Part shown: positions 24,074 through 36,550 of the stretch, piece by piece
Position numbering within the stretch: position 1 is the stretch's first letter
Layout: every line of letters begins with the position of its first letter
NCBI GenBank assembly: GCA_018350325.1
Contig: JAEVLN010000012.1
Coordinates: forward strand, 2,935,991 to 2,999,990
Source of the DNA: Globodera rostochiensis
Lineage: Eukaryota; Nematoda; Chromadorea; Rhabditida; Heteroderidae
Length of the DNA: 64,000 nucleotides
Reading direction: 5' to 3'
Program-made: the position numbers and the translations under genes
The notes under the pieces: model-generated
Databases searched by the model: none
Told to the model about the DNA's origin: nothing
Seen by the model: only the letters and a program-made list of their open reading frames with translations

Positions 24074-26503
24074 ATGAAAGTTTTGATCATCGGAGCCGGT
24101 GCTTCTGGCCTTCCGTCCCTAAAGACAGCGTTGGAGTACGGCTTGAACGCGGTGTGTCTGGAAAAGTCCTCCGACATTGGGGGGCTGTGGCGTTACAAAG
24201 ACAATCCGGCACCAGGCGAAGGCACCGTAATGAAGGTAAAGGGGGAGGGGGGGGGGGGGGGGGCTTTGTAGGAAAGCGAAGAATTCCCGACTAATAATGC
24301 CATCCCCTCCGGCACAGTCGACGGTGATCAACTCGTCCAAAGAGATGTCGGCGTACAGCGACTTTCCGCCGCCACGGGAGGCGGCCAATTACATGCACAA
24401 CCGGTAAGTGCAAATAAATGACTGTAAAACGATTGTGATTTGCTTTGTCAAGAGAAATGCTCAATTATTTGCGCTCCTACGCCGCCAATTTCGATCTGAT
24501 CCGGCACATTCAATTCCACACCGAAGTGTTAAATGTGCAGCGTGTGGAGGACTTCGAGAAGAATGGCAAATGGACGGTCACTTACCGAAAGACGCCGCCG
24601 CATTCGTTGGCCGAGGGCGGCGAGGAGCAAAAAGTGATGGACGACATTTTTGGTAAAGTTTGGGGGGGCGTATCCGAACTTCAAATGTTTGTCTTCAGAA
24701 AGTTTGGGGGGAGGGGGGCGTATCCGAACTTCAAATGTCTGTCTTCAGAAAGTTTGGGGGGAGGGGCGTATCCGAACTTCAAATGTCTGTCTTCAGAAAG
24801 TTTGGGGGGAGGGGGGCGTATCCGAACTTCAAATGTTTGTCTTCAGAAAGTTTGGGGGGAGGGGGGCGTATCCGAACTTCAAATGTTTGTCTTCAGAAAG
24901 TTTGGGGGGAGGGGGGCGTACCCGAACTTCAAATGTTTGTCTTCAGATGGTGTGATGGTCTGTACCGGGCATCATTATTCCGAGCGTTGGCCAAACCCTC
25001 CGTTTCCGGGCCAGTCCGTCTTCCGGGGCCAAATCCTCCACTCGCGCGCCTTTCACACCGCCAAACCTTTCGAAGACCAAACCGTTGTGGTGGTGGGCAT
25101 TGGTAATGTGAGTTAATTGTTTATTACGAAATGGTCTCGGAATTATTGCAACTTTCACAAACAGTCCGGAGGCGACATTGCCGTGGAACTGAGCAAAGTG
25201 GCCAAACAGGTCTCTTCCGATCGCGGATTTGGTGAAACGGTCAAACGCGTTATCCCCTGAAGGTGTATTTGGCCACACGGACGGGCTCATGGGTGATCAA
25301 CCGAGTTTGGGAGAAGGGACACCCCACCGACGCGGTTCTCCTCAACCGATTCGCCTTCGCTCTTCGGGCATTCACTCCTCGCAGTGTTCAGAACGAGTGG
25401 GAAGCATTTTAAATGGAAGGATTTTGTTGCCTTTATCAGTTTGATTGAACGCAAATTGAACTTTCGCTTTGACCACGAACGCTACGGACTCCGTCCGTCC
25501 CATCGCTTTTTGGAGGCGCACGTCACGGTGAACGATGAGTTGCCCAACCGGATTGCGAGCGGGACGATGGTGGTGAAGCCGAACATTCAGAAGTTGGCGG
25601 AGAAGGAAGTGGTCAGACGACGGGCCGAGTGCATATTTCTGTCAATTCCCACCCAAAATCGAAATTTGAATAACCCCAAAGAAAATGGAAAAAGTAAAAA
25701 TGACAGAAAATCGGCGTCATCCCCCTGTTTTTAGACATTCGACGATGGTACGACGGTGAACGGTGTGGATACGGTAATCTTCGCCACCGGCTACAATTTC
25801 TTCTTTCCTCAACTGGAGGGTGGCAGACTGATCCCGGTCCAGGACAACAAAGCTCTTTTATACAAATTGATGTTCCCACACGAACTCTCGCCGCAGGCAA
25901 ACTCTTGACCATTTAATTGTCTAAATGGCCTCTGTACGTTCAGAACACGTTGGCCATCATCGGTCTGATTCAGCCCACCGGCTCCATTATGCCCATTTCG
26001 GAAATGCAGGCCCGCCTGTTCTGTGCCCAACTGATTGGTGACATCAAGCTTCCGGAGAAGACGGAGATGGTCGCCGACGCGTTGGCACAAATGCAAAAGA
26101 TCGGCAGAGAGTTTGTGAACAGACCGCGGCACACAATCCAGGTATTTACGGACAAATATTCTGCACAAATTCTGAATGTCCTTTTTCTCCGCCAAAGGTG
26201 CAATACGTCGATTACATGGACGAGTTGGCCAAGCTGGTCGGATGCAAGCCGAAATTGGCCCAACGGGTATTCGCCGATCCCTCTCTGGCCAAACTGCTCC
26301 TCTTCAACGGCCTCGTGCCCTACCAATTCCGGCTGGACGGACCCCACCAGTGGGAGGGGGCGCGGAAGGCCATTTTGGAGATGGACGAACGAATGTACGA
26401 GAACACGAGGACGAGAAGGAAGACAAAGGAAGGAGACAAGGGAAAGCGGAAGATGAAGAAAATGGGTGGGGGCTTGGGAAGGGCGCTCAGCGGATACATT
26501 TGA
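24074..26503 (+). CDS. Flavin-containing monooxygenase (FMO)
   Basis: Predicted FAD- and NADPH-dependent monooxygenase oxidising nucleophilic N or S atoms of xenobiotics or metabolites. Exons joined by phase: 24074-24235, 24318-24403, 24453-24652, 24947-25107, 25165-25209, 25263-25396, 25440-25611, 25735-25896, 25944-26141, 26198-26503; total 1,626 nt, 541 aa, close to the usual 530. Motifs: FAD site GAGASG in VLIIGAGASGLPSLKTALE, then EKSSDIGGLW; FMO signature FRGQILHSRAF; NADPH site VVVVGIGNSGGDIAVEL; VIFATGYNFFFP. The tail is basic and ends RALSGYI, without a clear membrane anchor. The intron after 24652 is an array of near-whole-intron copies. The intron after 25896 begins GC (CCGCAG|GCAAAC) and ends CAG, a likely GC-AG intron, since no GT at that site keeps the conserved reading frame. 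Confidence 0.93.
24653..24946 (+). repeat. 50-bp array of an intron with its own 3' splice site, about 6 copies
   Basis: The FMO intron starts GTAAAGTTTGGGGGG and its first unit already ends TTTGTCTTCAG. Five further units, AAAGTTTGGGGGGAGGGGGG then CGTATCCGAACTTCAAATGTTTGTCTTCAG (about 47-50 bp), follow, each ending in the same pyrimidine-rich acceptor. Only the last CAG, at 24946, restores the FMO frame (FDGVMVCTGHH). It looks like a roughly 48-bp intron amplified in tandem, giving about six candidate acceptors. Confidence 0.93.
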
Positions 26504-26660
26504 TCGATCTGTGGGAGGTGGGAAATGTTCTTCTGCGGATTTTGGACGATTTCAGCGATAGGATAAAATGTATTATTATTTTTCCGGTAAAATGTCAGTG
26601 TTTATCCAATGGGTCTTAAAGACAATTTACAGAGAAAATGGGCATTCTTGCGCAATTGAT

Positions 26661-27333
26661 TTATTCAAAGCCGACTTTGTTGGATCGCTTAATCAACTCC
26701 ATCACCCGCTTATGCCCCCAACTCTTCGCCAATTCGAAAGCGTTTTGCCCCCGCGCGTTCTTCGCTTCAATTTGAGCCCCGTGCTTAAGTAGCAACTGAC
26801 AGACGTCGATGTTGCCGCTTTGCGCTGCGTACATCAGCGGAGTCCACCCGTCTTTGTTGGACGCGTTCACACTGTTTACATCCTCCGAGATTAACCGCTA
26901 AACATTTAAAATATAACCAATTTTTACGGGGGGGGGGGTCTCTAGTCTCCTTACAATTAGCGCCAACTAATATTTTTATTTAAAATACAATAAGAACCCC
27001 GTACAAAAAAAAACTTTTTTTTAACTCTTTTAATTTGAACCCAAAAGTGCCGAAAGACGCCGCCGGTAGTATTTGAAAAAAAAATTCGGATTCGTTTTTT
27101 TAATTTAATAATTAATATATTGTTCATTTTACCTCTACCAAATCGTACGCGCCCAAATAGGAAGCCGATTGGACGCCCAAACTGTATCCTTTCTTCGGCG
27201 CTTTAAATGGCAGCTGGAGAAATTCGGTGACGGCGTTTGGGTTAAGCTCCTCCTCTTTGTCATATTCGAGCGTTTCGACCACGTCGTTGAAAATCACTTT
27301 AGGGTGTAAAATTTTGTTTAAAATTTGAGCCAT
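26661..27333 (-). CDS. Small ankyrin-repeat protein
   Basis: Two exons: 27133-27333 (ATG at 27333; another in-frame ATG at 27363) and 26661-26897; together 145 aa. The second exon holds one full ankyrin repeat, NKDGWTPLMYAAQSGNIDVC then QLLLKHGAQIEAK, and part of the next, NARGQNAFELAKSWGHKRVM then ELI. The start, LISEDVNSVNAS, is the end of a preceding repeat. The N-terminal exon (ILHPKVIFNDVVETLEYDKE) matches nothing I recognise. Ankyrin repeats bind proteins; the partner is unknown. Two to three repeats is short for the family, so this may be a truncated copy or an incomplete model. Confidence 0.7.
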
Positions 27334-27363
27334 TTTTAGGTATATCTGAAAGATGTTAAACAT

Positions 27364-28152
27364 AACATTTTTAACAATGTGTAAAAATTAAGCAAATTTT
27401 TCGTTTGAGGGAAATGGCGAAATCATGAGGCTGATTTAATTATTAGTATGAGGAATAAGAGGCAACTGTTTTTAACTCCATTCGTTTAAGGAATTTGATC
27501 ACAGAAATTATAAAAGCCAACATTTTTCGGTACACTCCGTTTGATCCCATTTTTGGGTCATTTTTTTCTAAATTTTAAAAGTGAAAGTCTTAGGAGTGCT
27601 CAGAACTGAATCTGACTTGACAGATCTGAATCTCGAAACGCTGAATGATTTTGTACAAATCAGCGCTCTGGTGATTCGACAGTAGACAGAATGGTTTTTG
27701 TTAAATGGAACTCGAATCGCTAAAATTGAAAACTCTGGGGTTGGGAGTCCAGAAATTTGGTGTTTTCCTAGGAAACCCAAGCACAAATGAGTTAAAACTT
27801 GTTAAAAATTCTCTTGTTGCACGTCTGTAAATCAATAATTAGAAGGGTTGATCATTAAAAATTCCGATCGTCACCAAAAACATTACAAAAAAAAATATTT
27901 GATTTGAATTTTCAAATGAGCGGCATCGAACTTAAAAAGTTGGCATAATGCAATTCGACGATTACGAGAACAAAATTTAATCTTTTGTCCTTTCCGTTGT
28001 TCTTTCGTTTCCATCAAACATTTTATTTTGTTTATTCAATTGGAATATTGAATTTGGTCTTAGGCATTTAGTAGATTTAAATGCCTTTTATTCTTTTCTG
28101 AATTATAATCTAAACCACAGTCACTAATTGACGTAAACGGCATTAATTCCAA
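27364..28152. other. Intergenic, AT-rich
   Basis: Divergent spacer between the ankyrin gene (-) and the V-ATPase B gene (+). I see no exon with family similarity. A 72-codon minus-strand open frame at 27568-27786 is not supported by motifs or splice sites. Confidence 0.5.
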
Positions 28153-30451
<2,299 letters not shown>

Positions 30452-30783
30452 AGAATGACGCCAATCGATTAGTTTAACAGAATTTCCTTTTCTTGAATAA
30501 TAATCGCGTTACTTCTTACTGTATTGTGACATTTTGTGATATATTCAAGTCGGGGGAAAATTGTGAGTTAATTGTGTACAGCCCCTTTGATTAGAAGCAC
30601 ACCTCTCAATTCTGTTTTTCTAATTCCAACGAACAATTTTCACTTTCCAACAATGCGAAAATAATGATCAAATTTGATTTCACCAAAGACTAAGTTTATT
30701 TCCGTATATAACAATTCATGTTGAGTCCCTAAACAATAAATGTGACAAACATTCTGAATCCGGTGATCCATCAGCAACTACTA

Positions 30784-31803
30784 TCAGTGTCCGTGAACTT
30801 CGTCATGCTTTATTTCGAGCTCACTGTGATCGTCCCACTTGAATTTCGCCATCTTCTTCGCTGCCGTCTTAATGTATAAAAAGAATTTAAGACAGTTCAA
30901 TAGACTAGTGCCGGGCCCCTCCCCCATTCCTAAAAAAGTAAATTGATTCAAAAACACGCCGGCGTCAATCCCTCACCCAAAAGCGAAGCAGAATTCTCAA
31001 AAACTTCCTGACCAGTTTTACAAACAAAAATGTAAATTCAAAAAAATTGATTGGCGTAAATTAAGAAAAAAATAAAAACCAAAAATACACCCCCCAAAAA
31101 TATATTTTTTTAATGCCTCCCCCGCGAAAATTTTTCTTGATGGCTCCTGCCTTGCTACGTTTGCCCGTGGTTTGGCATACCGGGTCAATGTAAGAAGAAC
31201 GAATGATGTAGCCAGTGAGACTGCCTCGGCCAATGATCTCTCCCACGAAGAACCAACAGATCACCTCGACAAAAACGGCCGAGTAAGCGAGAAATTCCTT
31301 AAATTTGGAATATTAAAGCGAAATGGAATAATCTTTTGGAATCTGGCCTAAAAAGATTTAAAAGTCACCTTCAGCTTAAGAGCTTTGTAGGATTGCATTT
31401 TCATCAGATTGTCCAATTTGGAAAAGTCCGCTTTGATCTTGAATTAAGACGTAAAATTATTTAAAATAACGGAAGCACCTGAGGCCAATCCTTTGGAGTT
31501 GGGGGAGCCAACTCCCGGAACCACATCTTTTTTAGCATGTCCTTAAATCATTTAATGAGAAAAATCGTAATCACAGTAGCATTCAAGTTGTTAAATCAAA
31601 CAATAAAAAATATTGTTATATATTTTGACAAAACCCAATAACAAACAAAAACCCGTCCTTTATAAGAAAAGAATAGTAAATTTTAATTATCACTTTCCCA
31701 TAAAAAAAACCTTGTAACGTGGAAAATTCGGTTCATGGTAGCGATAAATAACTCCAAGCATATTCGCTATTTTCTCCAAAAGATTCAGCTTTCGCGTTGA
31801 CAT
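30784..31803 (-). CDS. Mitochondrial ATP synthase subunit g
   Basis: Small inner-membrane subunit of the F1Fo ATP synthase, needed for dimerisation. Five exons joined by phase: 31711-31803, 31479-31541, 31369-31437, 31181-31297, 30784-30867; 141 aa. Features: MSTRKLNLLEKIANMLGVIY; FRELAPPTPKDWPQ; then the membrane helix YSAVFVEVICWFFVGEIIGR with the family's conserved FVGEIIG and a helix-packing Gly. The last exon (AAKKMAKFKWDDHSELEIKH then DEVHGH-stop) is a charged tail longer than the human subunit's C-terminus. If the donor after ID-P at 31181 is not used, reading through gives a different basic tail, so the C-terminus is less sure than the core. Confidence 0.85.
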
Positions 31804-32177
31804 TACTTTCTAAAGATAAAAGCAAAAAGAATCACAAATTAGGACAGGTGAGCGAAATGCAACCATTCCCCAAAGTGAAAACGAACTAAAAAGAGAACAT
31901 CGATAACAAAAGGGGTAAAAAAGAAGAAATCGCAAGAAGAACAAAGAAAAGTCATCAGTTCATTCATTGTAAAATGAGAAAGCCGGGACAAAATTCAGTC
32001 CCAAGTGCAAATTTCAGTCCCGTGCCGCTCAACTCTGATTAGGCGCCCTCCAGTTTTGAAAATTAACTCAAGAATAGATCGAAAAACCGGGATCCCCGTC
32101 CTGGCCGGTCACCGTATTTGCTGCAAATTTTATTTATTAAATTTGTTAAGCACACTGCTGGTGGGTGGTTAATTTTA
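31804..32177. other. Divergent promoter region, ATP synthase g / MIG-2-like
   Basis: 374 bp between two start codons pointing away from each other, so both promoters are probably here. It is A-rich on the plus strand at the left. I see no clear core promoter element. Confidence 0.45.
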
Positions 32178-33041
32178 ATGTCTTCGCCGGTCCGACAAAT
32201 TAAATGTGTGGTTGTTGGTGATGGTAAGCGAATGCTTATTTAACGAGTTGTAGCGCTACATTGTTTTAGGTACCGTCGGCAAGACGTGCATGTTAATTTC
32301 GTATACTACAGATTCATTCCCAAGTTAAGTTGATATTTTGAAGTTTTTGTTTTGGTACGAACGATTAATTGTAAGCCAACCAATGCTATCTTTTTCAGGG
32401 AATACGTCCCAACGGTGTTTGACAATTATTCAGCCCCTGTCACCGTGGACGGTCATTCCGTAAACCTCGGCCTTTGGGACACTGCTGGACAAGAAGACTA
32501 CGACCGATTGCGACCGCTGAGTTACCCCCAAACAGACATTTTTATCCTCTGCTTCAGTGTCGTTTCGCCAGGTTAAAACGAAATGCGAGCTTAAATTATG
32601 CCAAACAATACGTTGGCCCGTTTAGTTTCGTTTGATAATGTGATTACCAAGTGGATTCCCGAAATTCGACAATACTGCACCGAATCCATTCCGATCATCC
32701 TCGTCGGTAGTTTTTCCGCTTGCCAATTCCACGGAGTTCTTCCCATCATTCAGGGACAAAAATCGATCTAAGGGACGACCCCGCCACTTTACGGTCGCTG
32801 CAGAGCGAAAAGAGAAGTCCCGTGACAAAGGCACAAGGGCAGAAAGTGGCGGCTCGAATTAAGGCATACAAATACTGCGAGTGCAGGTGAGCCGGACGCG
32901 GGGGTTTGGGTTTCGTCAAATCTTTTGACGAAGACGTTCAGTGCCCTCACTCAGCAAGGCCTTTCCGCCGTCTTCGAAGAGGCGGTCAGGGCGGTGATTT
33001 CGCCGAAGCCGAAAAAGAAACGGAAGTGCTCCATTCTCTAA
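32178..33041 (+). CDS. mig-2: Rho-family GTPase, MIG-2 type
   Basis: Small membrane-anchored GTPase that controls actin during cell migration and axon guidance. Start [20 protein letters not shown] (P-loop GDGTVGKT), then [17 protein letters not shown] (switch I), [20 protein letters not shown] (switch II, DTAGQ with Gln), [37 protein letters not shown] (guanine-binding TKxD), [20 protein letters not shown] (SAL). It ends in a polybasic stretch, [15 protein letters not shown], with the prenylation box CSIL; a final Leu normally directs geranylgeranylation. All nucleotide-binding residues are kept. The [19 protein letters not shown] start and the serine after CVVSPVSFDN match C. elegans MIG-2 more closely than CED-10 or CDC-42; Rac remains the alternative. 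Six exons. Confidence 0.9.
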
Positions 33042-33463
33042 TCAACCCGACCAAACAGTACACAACCCAGTAATCTTTGTTGAAATTCATTCCAAAGTTC
33101 TCAGCAGAGCTGCCGGTATCCATCCATAATCAATCAGCGAATTTATACTTTTTGAGCTTTATTTTGGCTGGATAACATAAAGCCGTAAGATGAAAGCGTC
33201 GGAATGGAAGGAAATCTCAGCTCTCTTTTCAAAACTTAACCAAACCAATGAGAAAGATCGAACGTCAATTTTTATTTGTGTACATTTCCCATGCAATTCG
33301 ATTTTCACTTATATTCATCGTTTTTTCTCTTGTCTTTTGCCCGTTTACCATACATTTTCATTTTAAGTTGCCTTACGCTTACTATAAAATTAAAATTTAG
33401 TTTTTTTGTCAATTTATAAAATAAAGTTTCGGACATTGTTTGGTTTTTGTCTCTTCCCCACGG
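33042..33463. other. Convergent 3' region, MIG-2-like / Cys-loop channel
   Basis: Shared 3' flank of two convergent genes. An AT-rich stretch at 33330-33425 includes AATAAAG near 33419, a likely polyadenylation signal for the plus-strand GTPase gene. I see no gene. Confidence 0.5.
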
Positions 33464-36400
33464 TTAGGCGGCCATCCTCAGATAATAGTACCAATAGGCG
33501 CCCTGGAAGCTCAGATAGGACAGCGGGAAAGCCCAGCGACTCCATGCATCAATTTTCTTTGCCTGAATCCGGCCAGCCTCGCGCCTAAATGGGCGATTTC
33601 AAAATATTTTTTGAAGCGTCGTTGGCGTTGTGTTCGGAACGCCATAATTCGAACGGTACGTGGTCTTTGTGCCTTTGCCGCCCACTCACTTGTTCATTTG
33701 CAATTTGCGCACGGCATGACGCCACTTCGCCTGCGATGACATCGACGGCTGTTTTCTTCTTGCAGTTGGTGCCGTTTTGCCCTCGCTTTCCAAATTGTCC
33801 GTCTTCAGCTGCTGCTGGTCCGTCTTGGACCCGCCGTTTCCGATGTTTATTGGGTCGAGCAGAGAGGCCATGGCGGATGCGCGACGGAAAAAGGGCTTGT
33901 CCGGTCGGATAAGAAGCGAATTGAGCGGGAGGACAGTCTCATTGCACAGCGCGACGGCGGAGGAAGGCGGCGGTTGGGGGAGATCGGGGACGAGCAGGAC
34001 GGCGCAAGAGGAGAGAGTGGAGGAAGTCGGGGAGGAGCTGGAGCAGAACTCCGTTGGAGCCGCCGGCTGCTGGAAAGTCGGTAACTGACTGAGTCCGTTT
34101 CAGGCAAAAGGCTGCCCACCTCATCAGCGCCCGTCCCCGCAGCTGTCTCCCCCTCGGGCGGTGTTTGAGGTCCCCGTGCCCTCAGGGACAGTCTTTCGCA
34201 GCTCAGTTCCGGACTCGCCCAGCACGCAATGCGCGCCGCCTCGCGTCGGTCGACGACCATTCGCGGCGGATGGCACATCGTCTTCTGCAGCGTGTACTGC
34301 TCCGCGTTGTTGTCGCCTTTGTCACAGACAATGATCGGCACCACAGCCTCTTTTGTGCCATCACTCGACAGCACATGACGCAACTGATGCTGCGTTTGCA
34401 GTGCCGAAATTTTCTGCAAATGGAAGAGATAAGTAAAAGGAAATATTTGTTGCCGCACCTTCGTAGTATTTGCCTGTGGCTCATCGTTTCGCCAGCGAAT
34501 GCCCCGCATAAGCCCGCCCTCGAGGTCCTTTTGTGCCGGGGGGGCCGCCGCCATCCGGGAAATGTTTTTGTGATGCTTTTGTTGGTTGTCCTCTCTCTTC
34601 AAATGAATCCAATTATCATTTCTAATTGTTTATCTGACCAAATTCCATTTCCGCTTCTTCCATTTCCCCTCCAGCGTCTTCCTCAAACATCGCCACAAGG
34701 CACAATTCCTCCCGCCGCCCTTTTCATCAGTCAGCAAACCGGCAGCGGCCATTGTCGCTGAATTTGGAGGAATTTGAAAAGAAAATTAAAAAATTGCGAA
34801 GTTTCAAAAGGGCGGGCGGGCGACATTTAATGGGCAAAGGGTAAACGGTGAGGCCGGTTAAGGGGATGCATTAAAGCGGGTGGACAAAAAGACAAAGAAA
34901 GTCACTAAATCTTTACTTTCTTTTGAGATTGAACCGTCCGGAGAGTATTTTGCTAATTTAAAGATTTTAAATTAATTTATTTAAATTTATTCCTTTCTTT
35001 TGGCCAATTTATTGGGCGAGTTTCGAGCGCCCATTTTACCGTTTCTCTGCGTGTAATTGACAATTGTAAATTCGATGAGGACGCCGAACACAAATCTGAA
35101 AGAATTAAAAAAAGGCTTTTCTCTCAAATTGCACAAATCCCTCCAACTTACAAAACGCTGACCGCCAGAAAAAGGTCCAACGATTTCATGTAACTGACTT
35201 CGGGCAAAGAATTCTTCACCGAATTTGCCTGCGTGCTCAATGTGAGCAAAGTGGTGATGGCCAACGAAACTCGCGCGGGCACGGCCTGAGGCAATTTTAA
35301 TTTAATTTTCAGTCGAATTCCCCCCAAAGGCTCCTCACTTCTACGTCCAACCAAAAGCTGAACCAGCTGATCACCTTTAAATACGCAACAAATTTATAAA
35401 TCTATTTTTGTCACTAAATTGGATGATTACCACGATAAGTGTTGTGGGGACATAAGTCTGCAGAATGTGATGGGTCAGCTCGCGGGAGACGAAGAACTCC
35501 GCAGTCACGCAACTCCACACACCGGTGCTGTAGACGCCATCGCAAGTGCCGGGCACCAACTTCACAATGTCCATGTCGGACCTGATCAGAAACAGAAACA
35601 GTCAATCACTTTCAATCATGTCTTAAACAATGTTCTAACATTGTGATGTTCGTGTTCTTTGTGATCGGCGCTTTGTCCACCCATTCGATCAGCAAATGAT
35701 TAATGTCATAGGCATCTGCCGTTAACGTTAAACGAATGCCATACAAAGATTAATTAGTGCCAAACTGACAGCTCAAAATGCGCAAATGGCACCATTGGGA
35801 GTCGAGTGGAAAGTTCTTCAAATTCATTGCGCAAATTACTGAAACATTTTGTTTTATTTTGTGCAATTTGAATAAAAAAGGAAACGAACTCACCGATCAT
35901 GGACACGCGAGTGTCGTAAAGAATGGACCCGTCGGGTTCGATCCAAACCAAAAAATTCGGTTGGGTGACTTCGTGGAATTGGGCAATTCGTGCACTGTTT
36001 GATAAGACAAAGAATAAATTATAAATGATCTTTTAGTGCCAACTTGGCAAAGTAAACATCCGGATGCCAAATGCGGTCGAGAATGGACTTGTCCCGAATC
36101 AGAATTCTGCTAAATTGGACTTTTTTAATTGAATCAGCGAATCGCGCAACCTGCTCTCGTTGTGGGCCAGCCTCGGGTCTTTCCAAAACTGTTGCAGGTA
36201 CACATCCAACTGGAAGTCCTGAACGAAATGAGAATTACGTTTTTCCGTTTGATTTGATTTGTACAAATCGTTATGAACCGTGCCAACATCCAAAGCACTC
36301 ACTGACTGACCATTGTGTGGGTGCGGAAGGAGCCAATGCCCTCGATGTACATGGCCAACTTCACGCTGGTCGGAATGCGCTCGTTCTGTGTGGGCGTCGA

Positions 36401-36550
36401 CTGTTTGTCGTACACTTCGCGGCCGGCCCCCAACATCCGGTCCATCTCCAACGGAATTGGAACACTGCGACGCTGCGCAAGGCAAAGCGGGAGGAAAAGG
36501 ATAAAGACGGGGAGCAGTAGCCGAAACAACAAAATGGGCAATGACGGCAT
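33464..36550 (-). CDS. Cys-loop ligand-gated anion channel subunit
   Basis: Predicted subunit of a pentameric neurotransmitter-gated chloride channel in the plasma membrane. Signal peptide MPSLPILLFRLLLPVFILFL at 36550. Ligand-binding domain: SVKLAMYIEGIGSFRTHTM, DFQLDVYLQQFWKDPRLAHN, LIRDKSILDRIWHPDVYFAK, VWIEPDGSILYDTRVSM. Cys-loop CAMNLKNFPLDSQWC (13 residues between the cysteines, about 35780-35830), then AYDINHLLIEWVD and the second pair C-DGVYSTGVWSC. M1 runs from HHILQTYVPTTLIVVISWF; the M1-M2 joint is AVPARVSLAITTLLTLSTQ, whose P-A-R marks anion selectivity. M3 is SLDLFLAVSVLFVFGVLIEF. A long M3-M4 loop (33600-34860) is rich in Ser/Pro/Arg. M4 ends IDAWSRWAFPLSYLSFQGAY then WYYYLRMAA-stop at 33464-33466. 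The ligand cannot be named; GABA, glutamate, amine or proton-gated relatives are all possible. The loop exons are the weakest part. Confidence 0.88.

Noticed and set aside
33777..34761. Plus-strand Ser/Arg-rich open frames
   Set aside because: They mirror the low-complexity M3-M4 loop exons of the channel gene on the minus strand.
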